Numbered from the stretch's first letter, positions 17,725-26,655 are shown. The stretch: 32,971 bases of DNA from Candidatus Nanopelagicales bacterium (GCA_025351185.1 JANXWJ010000188.1:1-32971); one strand, 5' to 3'. Notes: generated by a model from the letters alone, not told the origin. A program made the numbers and translations.

Positions 17725-19131
17725 ATGGCGAAGACAGTGGCCGAGAAGGTCTGGGACGCGCACGTCGTGCGCCGCACCGAGGGTGAGCCCGACCTGCTCT
17801 ACATCGACCTCCACCTCATCCACGAGGTGACCAGCGCTCAGGCTTTCGACGGTCTGCGTGACGCAGGTCGCCCGGTTCGCCGCCCCGACCTCACGGTCGC
17901 GACCGAAGACCACAACGTCCCGACGTTCGACATCGACAAGCCGATCGCCGACCCGATCTCCCGGGCCCAGGTCGATGCGCTGCGCACCAACGCGGCGGAG
18001 TTCGCTGTGACGATCTTCAGCCTCGGCAATATCGAGCAGGGCATCGTCCACGTGGTCGGTCCGCAGCTCGGGCTGACCCAGCCCGGCATGACAGTCGTGT
18101 GCGGTGACTCGCACACCGCGACTCACGGTGCCTTCGGTGCGCTGGCGTTCGGCATCGGAACCAGCGAGGTCGAGCACGTGCTCGCCACGCAGACCCTGTC
18201 GCTCAAGCCGTTCAAGACCATGGCGATCGAGGTCGACGGCGACCTGCCCCCCGGCGTCACCGCCAAGGACCTGATCCTCGCGGTCATCGCGGAGATCGGC
18301 ACGGGCGGGGGCCAGGGCTACGTCCTGGAGTATCGCGGTCAGGCGGTGCGCTCCCTGTCGATGGAAGCCCGGATGACGGTGTGCAACATGTCGATCGAGG
18401 CGGGTGCCCGCGCTGGTCTGATCGCTCCTGACCAGACCACATTCGACTACCTCGAGGGCCGCGAGCACGCGCCCCAGGGTGCCGACTGGAACGCCGCGGT
18501 CGACTACTGGCGCACGCTGGTCACGGACGACGACGCGACGTTCGACAAGGTCGTACGCATCGATGCCTCGACGCTCGCACCCTTCGTGACCTGGGGCACC
18601 AACCCCGGTCAGGGTGTGCCGCTCTCGGCGACCGTGCCCTCGCCGGACGACTACAGCGACCCGACCGATCGCACCGCCGCAGAGCGGGCGCTCGAGTACA
18701 TGGGTCTCACGGCCGGCACGCCCATGAAGGACATCACGGTCGACACGGTATTCATCGGTTCCTGCACCAACGGCCGCATCGAGGACCTGCGCGCGGCGGC
18801 GGCAGTGTTCGACGGCCGCTCGGTGGCCGACGGGGTCACCGCCCTCGTCGTGCCCGGGTCGGTGCGGGTGCGTCTCGCCGCCGAGGCCGAGGGCCTCGAC
18901 AAGGTCTTCGAGGCCGCCGGTGCGCAGTGGCGCAACGCGGGGTGCTCGATGTGCCTCGCGATGAACGCCGACAAGGTCGCCCCCGGCAACCGCAGCGCGT
19001 CGACGTCCAACCGCAACTTCGAGGGACGCCAGGGTCCGGGCAGCCGCACCCACCTCGTATCGCCGCAGGTTGCGGCGGCCACAGCCATCCTCGGTCACCT
19101 CGCCTCTCCCGCCGACCTCGCGTCGGTCTGA
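17725..19131 (+). CDS. leuC: 3-isopropylmalate dehydratase, large subunit
   Basis: 468 residues, the aconitase-fold large subunit of isopropylmalate isomerase, which with LeuD converts 2-isopropylmalate to 3-isopropylmalate. The 4Fe-4S cysteines lie in [12 protein letters not shown] and [11 protein letters not shown]. Other landmarks are [18 protein letters not shown] near residue 25, the TEDHNVPT segment, [31 protein letters not shown], and the C-terminal [10 protein letters not shown]. The ATG at 17725 follows GAGGAGCGG; the in-frame ATG at 17671 lies inside the operator and lacks a ribosome-binding site. leuD follows after 24 nt. The regulator gene is divergent upstream. Confidence 0.97.
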   Translation: MAKTVAEKVWDAHVVRRTEGEPDLLYIDLHLIHEVTSAQAFDGLRDAGRPVRRPDLTVATEDHNVPTFDIDKPIADPISRAQVDALRTNAAEFAVTIFSLGNIEQGIVHVVGPQLGLTQPGMTVVCGDSHTATHGAFGALAFGIGTSEVEHVLATQTLSLKPFKTMAIEVDGDLPPGVTAKDLILAVIAEIGTGGGQGYVLEYRGQAVRSLSMEARMTVCNMSIEAGARAGLIAPDQTTFDYLEGREHAPQGADWNAAVDYWRTLVTDDDATFDKVVRIDASTLAPFVTWGTNPGQGVPLSATVPSPDDYSDPTDRTAAERALEYMGLTAGTPMKDITVDTVFIGSCTNGRIEDLRAAAAVFDGRSVADGVTALVVPGSVRVRLAAEAEGLDKVFEAAGAQWRNAGCSMCLAMNADKVAPGNRSASTSNRNFEGRQGPGSRTHLVSPQVAAATAILGHLASPADLASV

Positions 19132-19155
19132 CCCTCGGCCACAGGAGCGATTCAC

Positions 19156-19743
19156 ATGGACACGTTCACGGTGCACACCGGTCGCGTGCTGCCGCTTCGT
19201 CGCAGCAACGTCGACACCGACCAGATCATCCCGGCTGAATACCTCAAGCGGATCAGCCGCCATGGCTACGAGGACGCTCTCTTCGCCGCCTGGCGCAAAG
19301 ACCCCGACTTCATCCTCAACGACCCGACCTACGCCGGTGTGAGCATCCTCGTCGCCGGCCCTGACTTCGGCACCGGATCATCACGCGAGCACGCGGTCTG
19401 GGCGCTGCAGGACTACGGCTTCCACGCCGTCCTGTCCTCGCGCTTCGCCGACATCTTCCGCGGCAACAGCGGCAAGATCGGCCTGCTCACCGCAGTCGTG
19501 GAGCAGGTCGACATCGAGCGGATCTGGGACGCCGTCGAGGTGAACCCCACCACCGCCGTGACCGTGGACCTGGTGGCCCGTGAGGTCCGCGTCGGCGACC
19601 TCACGGCCCCCTTCGAGGTCGACGACTACACCCGCTGGCGCTTGCTCGAAGGTCTCGACGACATCGGCCTGACCCTGCAGCACGAGGACGACATCACCGC
19701 GTTCGAGGCCCGCCGGCCGTCCTTCCTGCCCACCGCGGGCTGA
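19156..19743 (+). CDS. leuD: 3-isopropylmalate dehydratase, small subunit
   Basis: 195 residues, normal for LeuD. It supplies the swivel domain that closes the isomerase active site with LeuC. Conserved parts are [19 protein letters not shown] (about residues 15-33), [17 protein letters not shown] with the substrate-recognising Ser-Arg-Glu, [18 protein letters not shown], and a C-terminal [11 protein letters not shown]. The ATG follows AGGAG by about 8 nt, and the gene is 24 nt behind leuC, so the two form one operon. Confidence 0.96.
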   Translation: MDTFTVHTGRVLPLRRSNVDTDQIIPAEYLKRISRHGYEDALFAAWRKDPDFILNDPTYAGVSILVAGPDFGTGSSREHAVWALQDYGFHAVLSSRFADIFRGNSGKIGLLTAVVEQVDIERIWDAVEVNPTTAVTVDLVAREVRVGDLTAPFEVDDYTRWRLLEGLDDIGLTLQHEDDITAFEARRPSFLPTAG

Positions 19744-19970
19744 GCTATCGGGCCCTGTTCGCACCGGATCTCAAGGCCATTTCCCCCCTCACGGGCACGT
19801 TGTCAGGGGTTTTCGGGCTTCGCTATCACCGAAGGTGACGTAGGGCACGCCAGAAAACGTTGCGACACACCGGTTTAGACCGGCGCGCCTCCGTCGTCTG
19901 AGACCGCTCGCAGGGTTAGGTTGCCGTGTGAGCCGGGCGGTGGGTCCGGCAGTCCTACCGGAGGAACACC
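19744..19970 (+). promoter_or_regulatory. Intergenic region with the HU promoter
   Basis: 227 nt without a gene. TAGGTT at 19917-19922 is the likely -10 box, about 49 nt before the GTG of HU, followed by a normal leader with GGAGGA just before the start. The first 130 nt hold only short, imperfect repeats and no clear terminator for leuD. Confidence 0.45.
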
Positions 19971-20432
19971 GTGGCTGAAAGCGTCAACAAGGCAGAGCTC
20001 GTCGATCGTCTCGCGGCTCGCCTCGACATCACCAAGAAGCTCGCCGGCGAGGCCATCGAGGCCATTGTCGACGAGATCACCAGGAGCGTCGCCAAGGGCG
20101 ACAAGGTCGCGATCAGCGGCTTCGGCGTCTTCGAGAAGGCCGACCGTGCCGCTCGCGTGGGGCGCAACCCGCAGACCGGCGCGACCGTGAAGATCAAGGC
20201 CACCTCGGTGCCGAAGTTCCGCGCCGGTGCCGAGTTCAAGATCGTCGTTGCCGGCAAGAAGAAGGCCGCTCCGGCCAAGAAGGCAGCTCCGGCCGCGAAG
20301 AAGGCAGCTCCCGCGAAGAAGGCAGCCCCGGCCGCCAAGAAGGCAGCTCCGGCCGCGAAGAAGGCAGCTCCCGCGAAGAAGGCCGCTCCCGCGAAGAAGG
20401 CACCGGCCAAGAAGGTCGCAGCCAAGCGCTAG
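19971..20432 (+). CDS. hup: HU family DNA-binding protein with Lys/Ala/Pro-rich tail
   Basis: 153 residues. The first 94 or so form a complete HU fold: [20 protein letters not shown], the beta-arm segment [22 protein letters not shown] (to residue 70) and [14 protein letters not shown]. The rest is a histone-H1-like tail of AAPAKK and AAPAAKK units, as in HupB/HupS of mycobacteria and streptomycetes. It compacts and protects the nucleoid; the tail adds DNA affinity and is a known target of acetylation in relatives. The GTG start follows GGAGGA. The tail DNA contains a 60-bp tandem duplication. Its position after leuD is common in the phylum. Confidence 0.95.
   Translation: MAESVNKAELVDRLAARLDITKKLAGEAIEAIVDEITRSVAKGDKVAISGFGVFEKADRAARVGRNPQTGATVKIKATSVPKFRAGAEFKIVVAGKKKAAPAKKAAPAAKKAAPAKKAAPAAKKAAPAAKKAAPAKKAAPAKKAPAKKVAAKR
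20281..20383 (+). repeat. 60-bp in-frame duplication in the HU tail
   Basis: The 43 nt from 20281 and from 20341 are identical, with a 60-nt period (20 codons). The conserved synonymous choices show a recent duplication and not only repeated amino acids. Tail length may vary between strains by slippage. Confidence 0.8.
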
Positions 20433-20462
20433 TCGCACCCGACGCGCGAGCGTCCGCACCAC

Positions 20463-20495
20463 CTGTCAGACACCTGTCAGACACCTGTCAGACAC
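20463..20495. repeat. Three 11-bp tandem repeats (ctgtcagacac) after HU
   Basis: Three exact copies lie head to tail between the HU stop and its terminator. A fourth copy of the 13-mer cctgtcagacacc occurs at 20861-20873, across the cofC stop and the start of the small gene. The role is unknown. Confidence 0.8.
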
Positions 20496-20496
20496 A

Positions 20497-20529
20497 CGAA
20501 GGGCCGGCCCCTCAGGGTCCGGCCCTTCG
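20497..20529. terminator. Bidirectional terminator between HU and the cofC operon
   Basis: A perfect 11-bp stem (cgaagggccgg / ccggcccttcg) with an 11-nt loop that can pair further. It lies between the convergent ends at 20432 and 20624. There is no T-run on the plus strand beyond tcg. Confidence 0.8.
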
Positions 20530-20623
20530 TCGCCTACGTCGACGAGACTGCCGCCGAGGAAGGCGTTCGTGCCCACGGCAGATCGCGGCCCGCCCGGCGG
20601 CTTTGCTGCCGAGACCGGTGACC

Positions 20624-20872
20624 TCAGGGGAGGTCGAAGGTCGCGAGAGTGATCGCCGTGACCCGCCCGTGCGGCAGCGGGGCATCGAGTCGCAGGCGCA
20701 CCCGCTGGCCGGAACGCAGTTGCAGGAGGCCACCGGCGGTGAAGGCATCGGCGGTGTAGGACAAGGCCCTGCCGTCGTCGAGCAGGACACTGCCTGCGGA
20801 GGTCGAGGGGTCGTGGTCGCGGGCAGTTGCCCACAGCTCGGTGGTCACCGGTGTGTCGGCCCTGTCAGACAC
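20624..20872 (-). CDS. Small hypothetical protein coupled to cofC
   Basis: 82 residues starting with GTG at 20872, which overlaps the end of cofC (GTGTCTGA), so translation is coupled. The body (GSVLLDDGRALSYTADAF, LLQLRSGQRVRLRL) alternates like a small beta-barrel and loosely resembles a cold-shock or OB fold. I do not recognise a named family. The pairing with a coenzyme F420 enzyme may only reflect shared transcription. It ends 95 nt before the terminator shared with HU. Confidence 0.68.
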   Translation of the reverse strand: MSDRADTPVTTELWATARDHDPSTSAGSVLLDDGRALSYTADAFTAGGLLQLRSGQRVRLRLDAPLPHGRVTAITLATFDLP

Positions 20873-21545
20873 CGTCGGCACCCGTGGCGTCGGAGGCCTC
20901 GTCGAGGTGGACGACTGCGGCCGTCGCGCGCCCCAAGCCGAGACGCCCGGCGTCCCAGAGGTCGACCTCGGTGTCGACGTCGCGTCGCAGACCGGGCACC
21001 GGGCCGGGCTCGAGGGCCACGGCGCCGGAGGCCGCGTGCGCCGCGCGCGAGCGAGGGCCGAAGCGCGGGTCGAGGTCGACGCCCGGTCGCGCAGTGAGCG
21101 TGGTCGTGCCCGTGCCGGCGGCATCGGCCACGAACCCGCGGGCGACGCCGTCAGCGGCCGTCAGGGCGCGGCTGAGCTCCTCGGTCCGCAGGGCGGGCAG
21201 GTCGGCTGCCACGACGGCGACGCCGGCCTCCGGGTGCTCGCGCCGCACCTGGGCAGCGGCGTAGATGATCGCGGGGTTGAGGCCCGGCTCGGGACCCTCG
21301 TCCGACCAGGTCGCGCCGAGGGCGACCACGGCGGTGCGGACGTCGGCGTCGTCAGTGACGACCACCACGGAGATGACGGCCGGCGCGGCCATGATGGCGC
21401 GCACGGAGTCGATGGCGAAGGCCAGGGCGAGCTCCCTGCGCTCACCCGCCGCACGGGTCGAGAGCCGGGTCTTCGCCCGGTCCAGGTGCTTCACCGGCGC
21501 GACCACGACCCACTCGAGCGCGTCTGCGGGTGCCATGTGAGACAT
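20865..21545 (-). CDS. cofC: Phosphoenolpyruvate/2-phospholactate guanylyltransferase (coenzyme F420 synthesis)
   Basis: 226 residues, a nucleotidyltransferase fold (FbiD in mycobacteria). It activates phosphoenolpyruvate, or 2-phospholactate in archaea, with GTP for transfer onto the flavin precursor of F420. Landmarks are WVVVAPVKHLDRAKTRLS near residue 12, VVVVTDDADV, the GLNPAI segment, the ADLPAL metal-binding strand, and DLDPRFGPRSRAAH. ATG 21545 has AGG directly against it, whereas ATG 21536 has AGG 9 nt upstream, so the true start could be 3 residues later. A 7-bp inverted repeat covers this start region. Divergent from plsC. Confidence 0.88.
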   Translation of the reverse strand: MSHMAPADALEWVVVAPVKHLDRAKTRLSTRAAGERRELALAFAIDSVRAIMAAPAVISVVVVTDDADVRTAVVALGATWSDEGPEPGLNPAIIYAAAQVRREHPEAGVAVVAADLPALRTEELSRALTAADGVARGFVADAAGTGTTTLTARPGVDLDPRFGPRSRAAHAASGAVALEPGPVPGLRRDVDTEVDLWDAGRLGLGRATAAVVHLDEASDATGADGV

Positions 21546-21554
21546 CCTGTCTCA
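21538..21554. promoter_or_regulatory. Inverted repeat at the cofC start (TGAGACA-N3-TGTCTCA)
   Basis: A perfect 7-bp inverted repeat with a 3-nt spacer, spanning the first cofC ATG and its ribosome-binding site. It could be an operator or an RNA hairpin that limits cofC translation. It shares GAGAC/GTCTC with the leu operators but in the opposite arrangement. Confidence 0.4.
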
Positions 21555-21632
21555 TCAGCGGTGTCGCGCTGGACCCGCGTGGCCCGGGAGGCAAGGATCG
21601 GGCGACCTCGTCGGAGCAAGGAGAGGAGCACG

Positions 21633-22442
21633 GTGGCCAAGGTCCGCAGCGGCAAGAAGCTCGGCTTCTGGTTTCTCCTCGCCGTCGCGCTGCTGCGCCC
21701 CGGACTCCTGCTGTGGACCAAGCGCGACTGGCGTGGCGTCGAGCACCTGCATGCCCAGGTGCATCCCGACGGTACGCAAGAGGGAATCGTGGTGTGCCCC
21801 AACCACATCTCGTGGTTCGACCCTCTGGAGAGCGCCCACTTCCTCTACGACAACGGACGGCCACCGCGCTTCCTCGGGAAGGAAGCGGTGTTCCGGATCC
21901 CGGTGATCGGTCGGATCATCAGAGGGGCCGGCCAGATCCCGGTCTACCGCGAGAGCGTCGACGCGGCGGTCGCCGTGCGCGCTGCCATCGCCGCGGTCGA
22001 GCTTGGGGAGTGCGTCGTGGTCTATCCCGAAGGCACCATCACCCGTGACCCCGGGCTCTGGCCGATGTCGGGCAAGACCGGAGCCGCGCGGATCGCACTC
22101 ACGACGGGCGCACCGCTGATCCCGGTCGCGCAGTGGGGCGCCCACGAGGTGATCGGCCCCTATCGCACGGAGTTCCGGATCCTGCCTCGCAAGACCATGC
22201 GGGTCACGGCCGGCCCGCCGGTCGACCTCGACGACCTGCGGGGCAGGCCGCTCGACACGGCGACGCTGCACGAGGCCACCGATCGGCTCATCGCGGCGAT
22301 CACCGCCCTTCTCGAAGGCATCAGGGGGGAGACTGCTCCTGCCGAACGGTTCGACCTCAAGTCCTACCGTGACGCGCAGGACGCAGCAGCGACCGACGTG
22401 GAGACGCCGGTCATCGAGGGCGAAGGAGAGCGTGGGGCCTGA
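21633..22442 (+). CDS. plsC: 1-acyl-sn-glycerol-3-phosphate acyltransferase family protein
   Basis: 269 residues. Transfers an acyl chain to lysophosphatidate or a related acceptor at the inner face of the membrane. The catalytic H58-xxxx-D63 lies in [10 protein letters not shown], and the phosphate-binding motif is YPEGTITRD with E133-G-T. A hydrophobic N-terminal segment ([18 protein letters not shown], about 11-28) probably inserts into the membrane. The GTG at 21633 has an AAGGAGAGGAG ribosome-binding region. Its stop overlaps the gpsA start by 1 nt (TGATG), so acyl transfer and glycerol-3-phosphate supply are made together, both steps of phospholipid synthesis. Confidence 0.92.
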   Translation: MAKVRSGKKLGFWFLLAVALLRPGLLLWTKRDWRGVEHLHAQVHPDGTQEGIVVCPNHISWFDPLESAHFLYDNGRPPRFLGKEAVFRIPVIGRIIRGAGQIPVYRESVDAAVAVRAAIAAVELGECVVVYPEGTITRDPGLWPMSGKTGAARIALTTGAPLIPVAQWGAHEVIGPYRTEFRILPRKTMRVTAGPPVDLDDLRGRPLDTATLHEATDRLIAAITALLEGIRGETAPAERFDLKSYRDAQDAAATDVETPVIEGEGERGA

Positions 22443-23446
22443 TGCGCATGGCGGTGATGGGAAGCGGCTCATGGGGTACGGCGTACGCCATGGTGCTCGC
22501 TGACGCAGGCAACGAGGTCTTGCTCTGGGGTCGGCACCCCGACCTGGCCGAGACGATCACGACGACGCACGAGAACCCTCGCTATCACCCGGGAATCCGG
22601 CTGCCGGAGTCGTTGCGCGCCACTGCCGATGCGGCCGAGGCGCTCACCGATGCCGAGGTTGTCGTGCTCGCCGTGCCCGCCCAGTCGCTGCGCGACAATC
22701 TCGCCGCCTGGGCTGATGTTCTGCCGCGCGACGCGATCCTGGTCTCGCTCATGAAGGGCATCGAGGTCGGCACGACCCTGCGGATGAGTCAGGTCGCGGC
22801 GCAGGTGAGCGGCATCGACCCGGGGCGCGTCGCCGTGGTGTCCGGGCCCAACCTGGCTCGCGAGATCGCCGAGCAGCAGCCGGCCGCGACGACCGTCGCG
22901 TGCTCGGACCCGGCGATCGCGGAGCGCCTGGCAGATGCCAGCACCACGGCCTACTTCCGGCCCTACTGGAGCACCGACGTCGTCGGCACCGAGATCGGCG
23001 GGTCGGTCAAGAACGTCATCGCGCTCGCCAACGGCATGGCCGTGGGGATGGACTACGGCGAGAACGCACAGTCGGCGCTCATCACCCGTGGCCTGGCCGA
23101 GATGACCCGGCTCGGAGTCGCGCTCGGTGCCTCACCCCTGACGTTCCTCGGGCTCGCGGGCATCGGCGACCTCGTCGCCACCTGCCAGTCGCCGCTCTCG
23201 CGCAATCGCAGCTTTGGCGAGCGGCTCGGCCGTGGTCTCAGCATCGAGGACGCCACCGCCCAGGCGACCCAGACCTGCGAGGGAGTGAAGAGCTGCTCGT
23301 CGATCCTGGCGCTCGCCCAGCGCACCGGTGTCGACCTGCCCATCACCGAGCAGGTCGTGCAGGTCGTGCACCACGGCCTGGACCCGCGCGAGATGCTCGC
23401 AAGCTTCATGGGTCGCGCGCTCAAGCCCGAGGCCGACGTCCGCTAG
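22442..23446 (+). CDS. gpsA: Glycerol-3-phosphate dehydrogenase [NAD(P)+]
   Basis: 334 residues. Reduces dihydroxyacetone phosphate to sn-glycerol 3-phosphate for lipid synthesis. The nucleotide motif is G7-S-G-S-W-G12, then the [13 protein letters not shown] strand, [10 protein letters not shown], the [11 protein letters not shown] loop, and the catalytic-lysine region [36 protein letters not shown]. Length is normal. The start overlaps plsC by 1 nt; a second in-frame ATG at 22448 is possible. The distant order gpsA, PLP enzyme, ddl is widely kept in actinobacteria. Confidence 0.96.
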   Translation: MRMAVMGSGSWGTAYAMVLADAGNEVLLWGRHPDLAETITTTHENPRYHPGIRLPESLRATADAAEALTDAEVVVLAVPAQSLRDNLAAWADVLPRDAILVSLMKGIEVGTTLRMSQVAAQVSGIDPGRVAVVSGPNLAREIAEQQPAATTVACSDPAIAERLADASTTAYFRPYWSTDVVGTEIGGSVKNVIALANGMAVGMDYGENAQSALITRGLAEMTRLGVALGASPLTFLGLAGIGDLVATCQSPLSRNRSFGERLGRGLSIEDATAQATQTCEGVKSCSSILALAQRTGVDLPITEQVVQVVHHGLDPREMLASFMGRALKPEADVR

Positions 23447-23477
23447 CCCCATCACCTTCATCCGTCAGTGTGAGGGC

Positions 23478-23483
23478 TAGCGT
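23478..23483 (+). promoter_or_regulatory. -10 box for the methyltransferase gene, leaderless spacing
   Basis: TAGCGT ends 7 nt before ATG 23491. Confidence 0.5.
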
Positions 23484-23490
23484 CGGGGGC

Positions 23491-24255
23491 ATGAGCTTCG
23501 AGGTGTCGACGGCGGCGTACGGGCAGTTCATGGGTCGCTATTCCGAGCCGCTGGCGTTGGCGTTCGCCGACCTCACCGGCGTACGACGCGGGCAGAGCGC
23601 GCTCGATGTGGGGTGCGGTGCCGGTGCACTGACGGCGGTGCTGGTCGAGAGGCTCGGTGCCGAGCGGGTCGTCGCGATCGACCCGTCACCGTCGTTCGTA
23701 GCAGCGATGCCGGACGTGCTGCCCGGTGTCGAGGTCACGCTCGGGTCGGCCGAGCACCTGCCCTACAGGAACGGTTCGGTCGATCGCGCAATGGCGCAGC
23801 TGGTGGTGCACTTCATGTCCGACCCGGTGACCGGCCTCGCAGAGATGGACCGCGTGACAGTTCCCGGTGGAGTCGTTGCAGCGAACGTGTGGGACCACGC
23901 AGGCGGCGAAGGTCCGCTCGCCGTGTTCTGGCGCGCCGCACGGGATCTGGACCCCTCAGTGCCTGACGAGTCGCAGCTCCCTGGCGTGTCCGAGGGGCAC
24001 CTGGCCCAGCTGTTCGCAGACGCGGGTCTGACGGGTGCCCGGAGCAGCAAGCTCGTCGTCCGCGTGGAGCACCCGAGCTTCGACGAGTGGTGGGACCCGT
24101 TCATGCTCGGTGTCGGTCCTGCGGGGTCTCACGTCGCAGCGCTCGACATCGATGGACAGACGGCGCTGCGCGATCGGTGCCGCGAGCTCCTGCCAGAAGC
24201 GCCCTTCGTCATCTCAGCCGCTGCCTGGACCGTGGTCTGGGACAAGCCGGACTGA
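23491..24255 (+). CDS. SAM-dependent methyltransferase (class I, type 11-like)
   Basis: 254 residues with a class I fold. Motif I is LDVGCGAG (residues 38-45), the acidic end of the second strand is AIDPS, motif II-like GSAEHLPYRNGSVDRAMAQLVVHF follows, and VPGGVVAANVWDH is the fourth-strand region. It resembles UbiE/type 11 small-molecule methyltransferases, but the substrate is not indicated. The gene has its own leaderless promoter and sits in the otherwise conserved gpsA - PLP enzyme - ddl stretch, so it is probably a lineage-specific insertion. Confidence 0.87.
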   Translation: MSFEVSTAAYGQFMGRYSEPLALAFADLTGVRRGQSALDVGCGAGALTAVLVERLGAERVVAIDPSPSFVAAMPDVLPGVEVTLGSAEHLPYRNGSVDRAMAQLVVHFMSDPVTGLAEMDRVTVPGGVVAANVWDHAGGEGPLAVFWRAARDLDPSVPDESQLPGVSEGHLAQLFADAGLTGARSSKLVVRVEHPSFDEWWDPFMLGVGPAGSHVAALDIDGQTALRDRCRELLPEAPFVISAAAWTVVWDKPD

Positions 24256-24318
24256 CCCGCGGGCGCAGTGCTCGCGGCGACATGCAACCTCGTGGACACC
24301 TGCCTCGGCGGAGCGGGA

Positions 24319-25446
24319 CTACAGGATGGTGGTGAGGGCCCGGTCGAGGTCGCGCCAGAGGTCGTCGACGTCCTCGATGCCGACGCTGAGGCGGATCAGG
24401 GTCTCGGGGATGTCTGGGCGCTCCTCTGGCCAGCGTCGTCGGCGCTCGACGAGCGTCTCGACCCCACCGAGGCTGGTCGCATGCGTGATGAGCCGGACGG
24501 CGTCGCAGCAGGCCTCGGCATCGTCGGGCGTGCCGATCGTCTCGAACGCCACGATCGCGCCGAAGCCGCTCATCTGCTTCGAGGCGATGGCGTGCCCGGG
24601 GTCGTCAGGCAGGCCGGGATAGCGCACCTTCACCACTGCCGGATGTGCCTGCAGGCGCAGCGCCAGTTCCATCGCGGAGGCCTGAGACTGCCTGACGCGC
24701 AACGCAAGTGTGCGGATCCCGCGCAGTGCGAGATAGGCCTCGAACGGCCCCGGGATCGCGCCGACGAGGGTGCGGGTGCGCAGGAGCCGCTGGTGATAGT
24801 CGTCGTCGGTCGTGACGACGATGCCCATGAGCACGTCGCTGTGCCCCGCCAGCGACTTGGTGGCGGAGTGCACCACGATGTCGACACCGTGCTCGATCGG
24901 GCGCTGCAGCAACGGTCCGGCGAACGTGTTGTCGCAGACCGTCAGCACACCGAGCTCACGTGCCGCCGCTGCGACCGCAGCAAGGTCGCACACCTCCATC
25001 GCGGGGTTGGTCGGGGTCTCGATCCACAGCAGGTCCGCGCCAGCGCACGAGGCGACGACAGACTCCGCGTCGTGCACGGGCGCGAGGCGTACGACGACGC
25101 GCCCGGCTGCCTCGAGGTCACGCAGGCGGGCGGCCACGCCGGAGTAGGAATGGCTCGACACGACCACCACCCCGCCGGACGGCACGAGGTCGAGCACGGC
25201 CGAGATCCCGCCCATGCCACTGGCGAAGGCCAACGCCCTCCCACCTTCGAGCGCGCCGACGACAGTCTCGAGCGCCTCCCAGGTCGGGTTCGACGTGCGC
25301 GCGTAGGCGACCGGGCCACCGGCGTGGAACGTCGAGCTCAGCACCACGGGAACGTTGACCGGTGCATCGGGCGACTTGTCGGGGCGGCCGAGGGAGACCA
25401 CGAGCGTCTCGGGCGACAGGGACTCGGGGGGCTGGGATGCGCTCAC
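24319..25446 (-). CDS. Cystathionine gamma-synthase/lyase family PLP enzyme
   Basis: 375 residues, a Cys/Met-metabolism PLP enzyme of fold type I. The PLP lysine is K197 in VHSATKSLAGHSDVL. Other landmarks are YARTSNPTWEALE, ALAFASGMGGISAVL, WIETPTNPAMEVCDL, CDNTFAGPLLQRP, and the C-terminal SLGGVETLVERR and IRLSVGIEDVDDLWRDL. It could be cystathionine gamma-synthase (metB) or gamma-lyase; sequence alone does not decide. Many actinobacterial homologues beside ddl are annotated as gamma-lyase. The GTG at 25446 lies 6 nt after TAGCGT. Divergent from ddl. Confidence 0.9.
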   Translation of the reverse strand: MSASQPPESLSPETLVVSLGRPDKSPDAPVNVPVVLSSTFHAGGPVAYARTSNPTWEALETVVGALEGGRALAFASGMGGISAVLDLVPSGGVVVVSSHSYSGVAARLRDLEAAGRVVVRLAPVHDAESVVASCAGADLLWIETPTNPAMEVCDLAAVAAAARELGVLTVCDNTFAGPLLQRPIEHGVDIVVHSATKSLAGHSDVLMGIVVTTDDDYHQRLLRTRTLVGAIPGPFEAYLALRGIRTLALRVRQSQASAMELALRLQAHPAVVKVRYPGLPDDPGHAIASKQMSGFGAIVAFETIGTPDDAEACCDAVRLITHATSLGGVETLVERRRRWPEERPDIPETLIRLSVGIEDVDDLWRDLDRALTTIL

Positions 25447-25452
25447 GGGTCA

Positions 25453-25458
25453 ACGCTA
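25453..25458 (-). promoter_or_regulatory. -10 box for the PLP enzyme gene, leaderless spacing
   Basis: Minus-strand TAGCGT ends 6 nt before GTG 25446. Confidence 0.5.
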
Positions 25459-25536
25459 GCGCGCCTGCCATCGGCTCGCCTCAGCCCGCCTGCGTGCCAC
25501 TGCCTCGGGCCACCCCGACCGGCCCGCGCCGACCCG

Positions 25537-25542
25537 TAGGGT
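25537..25542 (+). promoter_or_regulatory. -10 box for ddl, leaderless spacing
   Basis: TAGGGT ends 6 nt before GTG 25549. No convincing Shine-Dalgarno is present. Confidence 0.5.
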
Positions 25543-25548
25543 GATCAG

Positions 25549-26655
25549 GTGAGCGAGCGCATCCGGGTGGCCGTCGTGTTCGGTGGACGGTCGAGCGAGC
25601 ACGCGATCTCGTGCGTCTCGGCCGGCTCGGTCCTGCGCGCCCTCGACCGTGAGCGCTACGACGTCGTGCCCATCGGGCTCACGCTCGACGGGCGATGGGT
25701 GCTGGAGTCCGACGACCCGGAGCGGCTACGGATCGCCAACGGCAAGCTGCCCGAGGTCGACGCGACCGGTGCCTCGCTGGTGCTGGCCGGCGACCCGACC
25801 CGCCACGACCTCGAGGTGCATGCGCCCGGCGACATGCCCCGGACCCTGTCCGGTGTCGACGTCGTGTTCCCCGTGCTGCACGGTCCCTACGGCGAGGACG
25901 GCACGATCCAGGGACTCCTGGAGATGGCAGGCATCCCCTACGTCGGCTCGGGGGTGCTCGCTTCCGCAGCGGCCATGGACAAGGGCGCGATGAAGGCGCT
26001 CTTCGCACATGCCGGCCTCGAGCAGGCGCCGTACGTCGTCATCACCGACCGCGACTGGCGCCGAGATCGCATGACCGCGCTGGCGCGGGTCGAGTCCCTG
26101 GGGCTCCCGGTGTTCGTGAAGCCGGCACGCGCGGGATCGAGCCTGGGCATCACGAAGGTCAAGGATCTCGAGCACCTCGTCGCGGCGATCGAGGAGGCAC
26201 GCACGCACGACCCGCGGGTCGTCGTCGAGGCTTCAGTGGAGGGCGTGCGCGAGATCGAGTGCGGCGTGCTCGTCGACGCCGACGGTGATCCGCAGGCCAG
26301 CGTCTGCGCGGAGATCGTCGTGCACGGTGCGCACGAGTTCTACGACTTCGAGGCGAAATACCTCGACGACGCAGCCGACCTCGTCGTGCCAGCCGATCTC
26401 GAGACCGCTGTGTCAGAACGGGTTCGCGAGCTTTCGATCCGAGCCTTCGAGGCACTGGGGTGCGAGGGTCTCGCGCGCTGCGACTTCTTCGTCACCTCCG
26501 ACGGACGCGTGCTCGTCAACGAGGTCAACACGATGCCTGGGTTCACGTCGATCTCGATGTTTCCGCAGGTCTGGGCGGCCACCGGAGTCGACTATCCGAC
26601 CCTCGTCGACCGCCTCGTCGCCGACGCCCTCCGCCGCGGCACCGGCCTGCGCTGA
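25549..26655 (+). CDS. ddl: D-alanine--D-alanine ligase
   Basis: 368 residues, an ATP-grasp enzyme making the D-Ala-D-Ala dipeptide for peptidoglycan in the cytoplasm. Landmarks are VVFGGRSSEHAISCVSA at the N terminus, HGPYGEDGTIQG, AMDKGAMK, FVKPARAGSSLGI, the omega-loop EFYDFEAKYLDD, and NEVNTMPGFTSISMFP at the C terminus. The YDFEAKY loop fits D-Ala-D-Ala specificity and not the D-Ala-D-Lac (VanA) type. GTG start. A hairpin follows at 26674. Confidence 0.96.
   Translation: MSERIRVAVVFGGRSSEHAISCVSAGSVLRALDRERYDVVPIGLTLDGRWVLESDDPERLRIANGKLPEVDATGASLVLAGDPTRHDLEVHAPGDMPRTLSGVDVVFPVLHGPYGEDGTIQGLLEMAGIPYVGSGVLASAAAMDKGAMKALFAHAGLEQAPYVVITDRDWRRDRMTALARVESLGLPVFVKPARAGSSLGITKVKDLEHLVAAIEEARTHDPRVVVEASVEGVREIECGVLVDADGDPQASVCAEIVVHGAHEFYDFEAKYLDDAADLVVPADLETAVSERVRELSIRAFEALGCEGLARCDFFVTSDGRVLVNEVNTMPGFTSISMFPQVWAATGVDYPTLVDRLVADALRRGTGLR

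Noticed and set aside
17659-19263. A long minus-strand open frame opposite leuC
   Set aside because: leuC on the plus strand has all catalytic motifs; the opposite frame has none and crosses the operator and leuD start.
19744-19900. Riboswitch or attenuator in the gap before HU
   Set aside because: Only short imperfect repeats are visible, with no recognisable aptamer and no leader peptide.
24268-25539. A long plus-strand open frame opposite the PLP enzyme gene
   Set aside because: No start signal or motif, and the minus-strand gene has the complete fold with PLP lysine and promoter.
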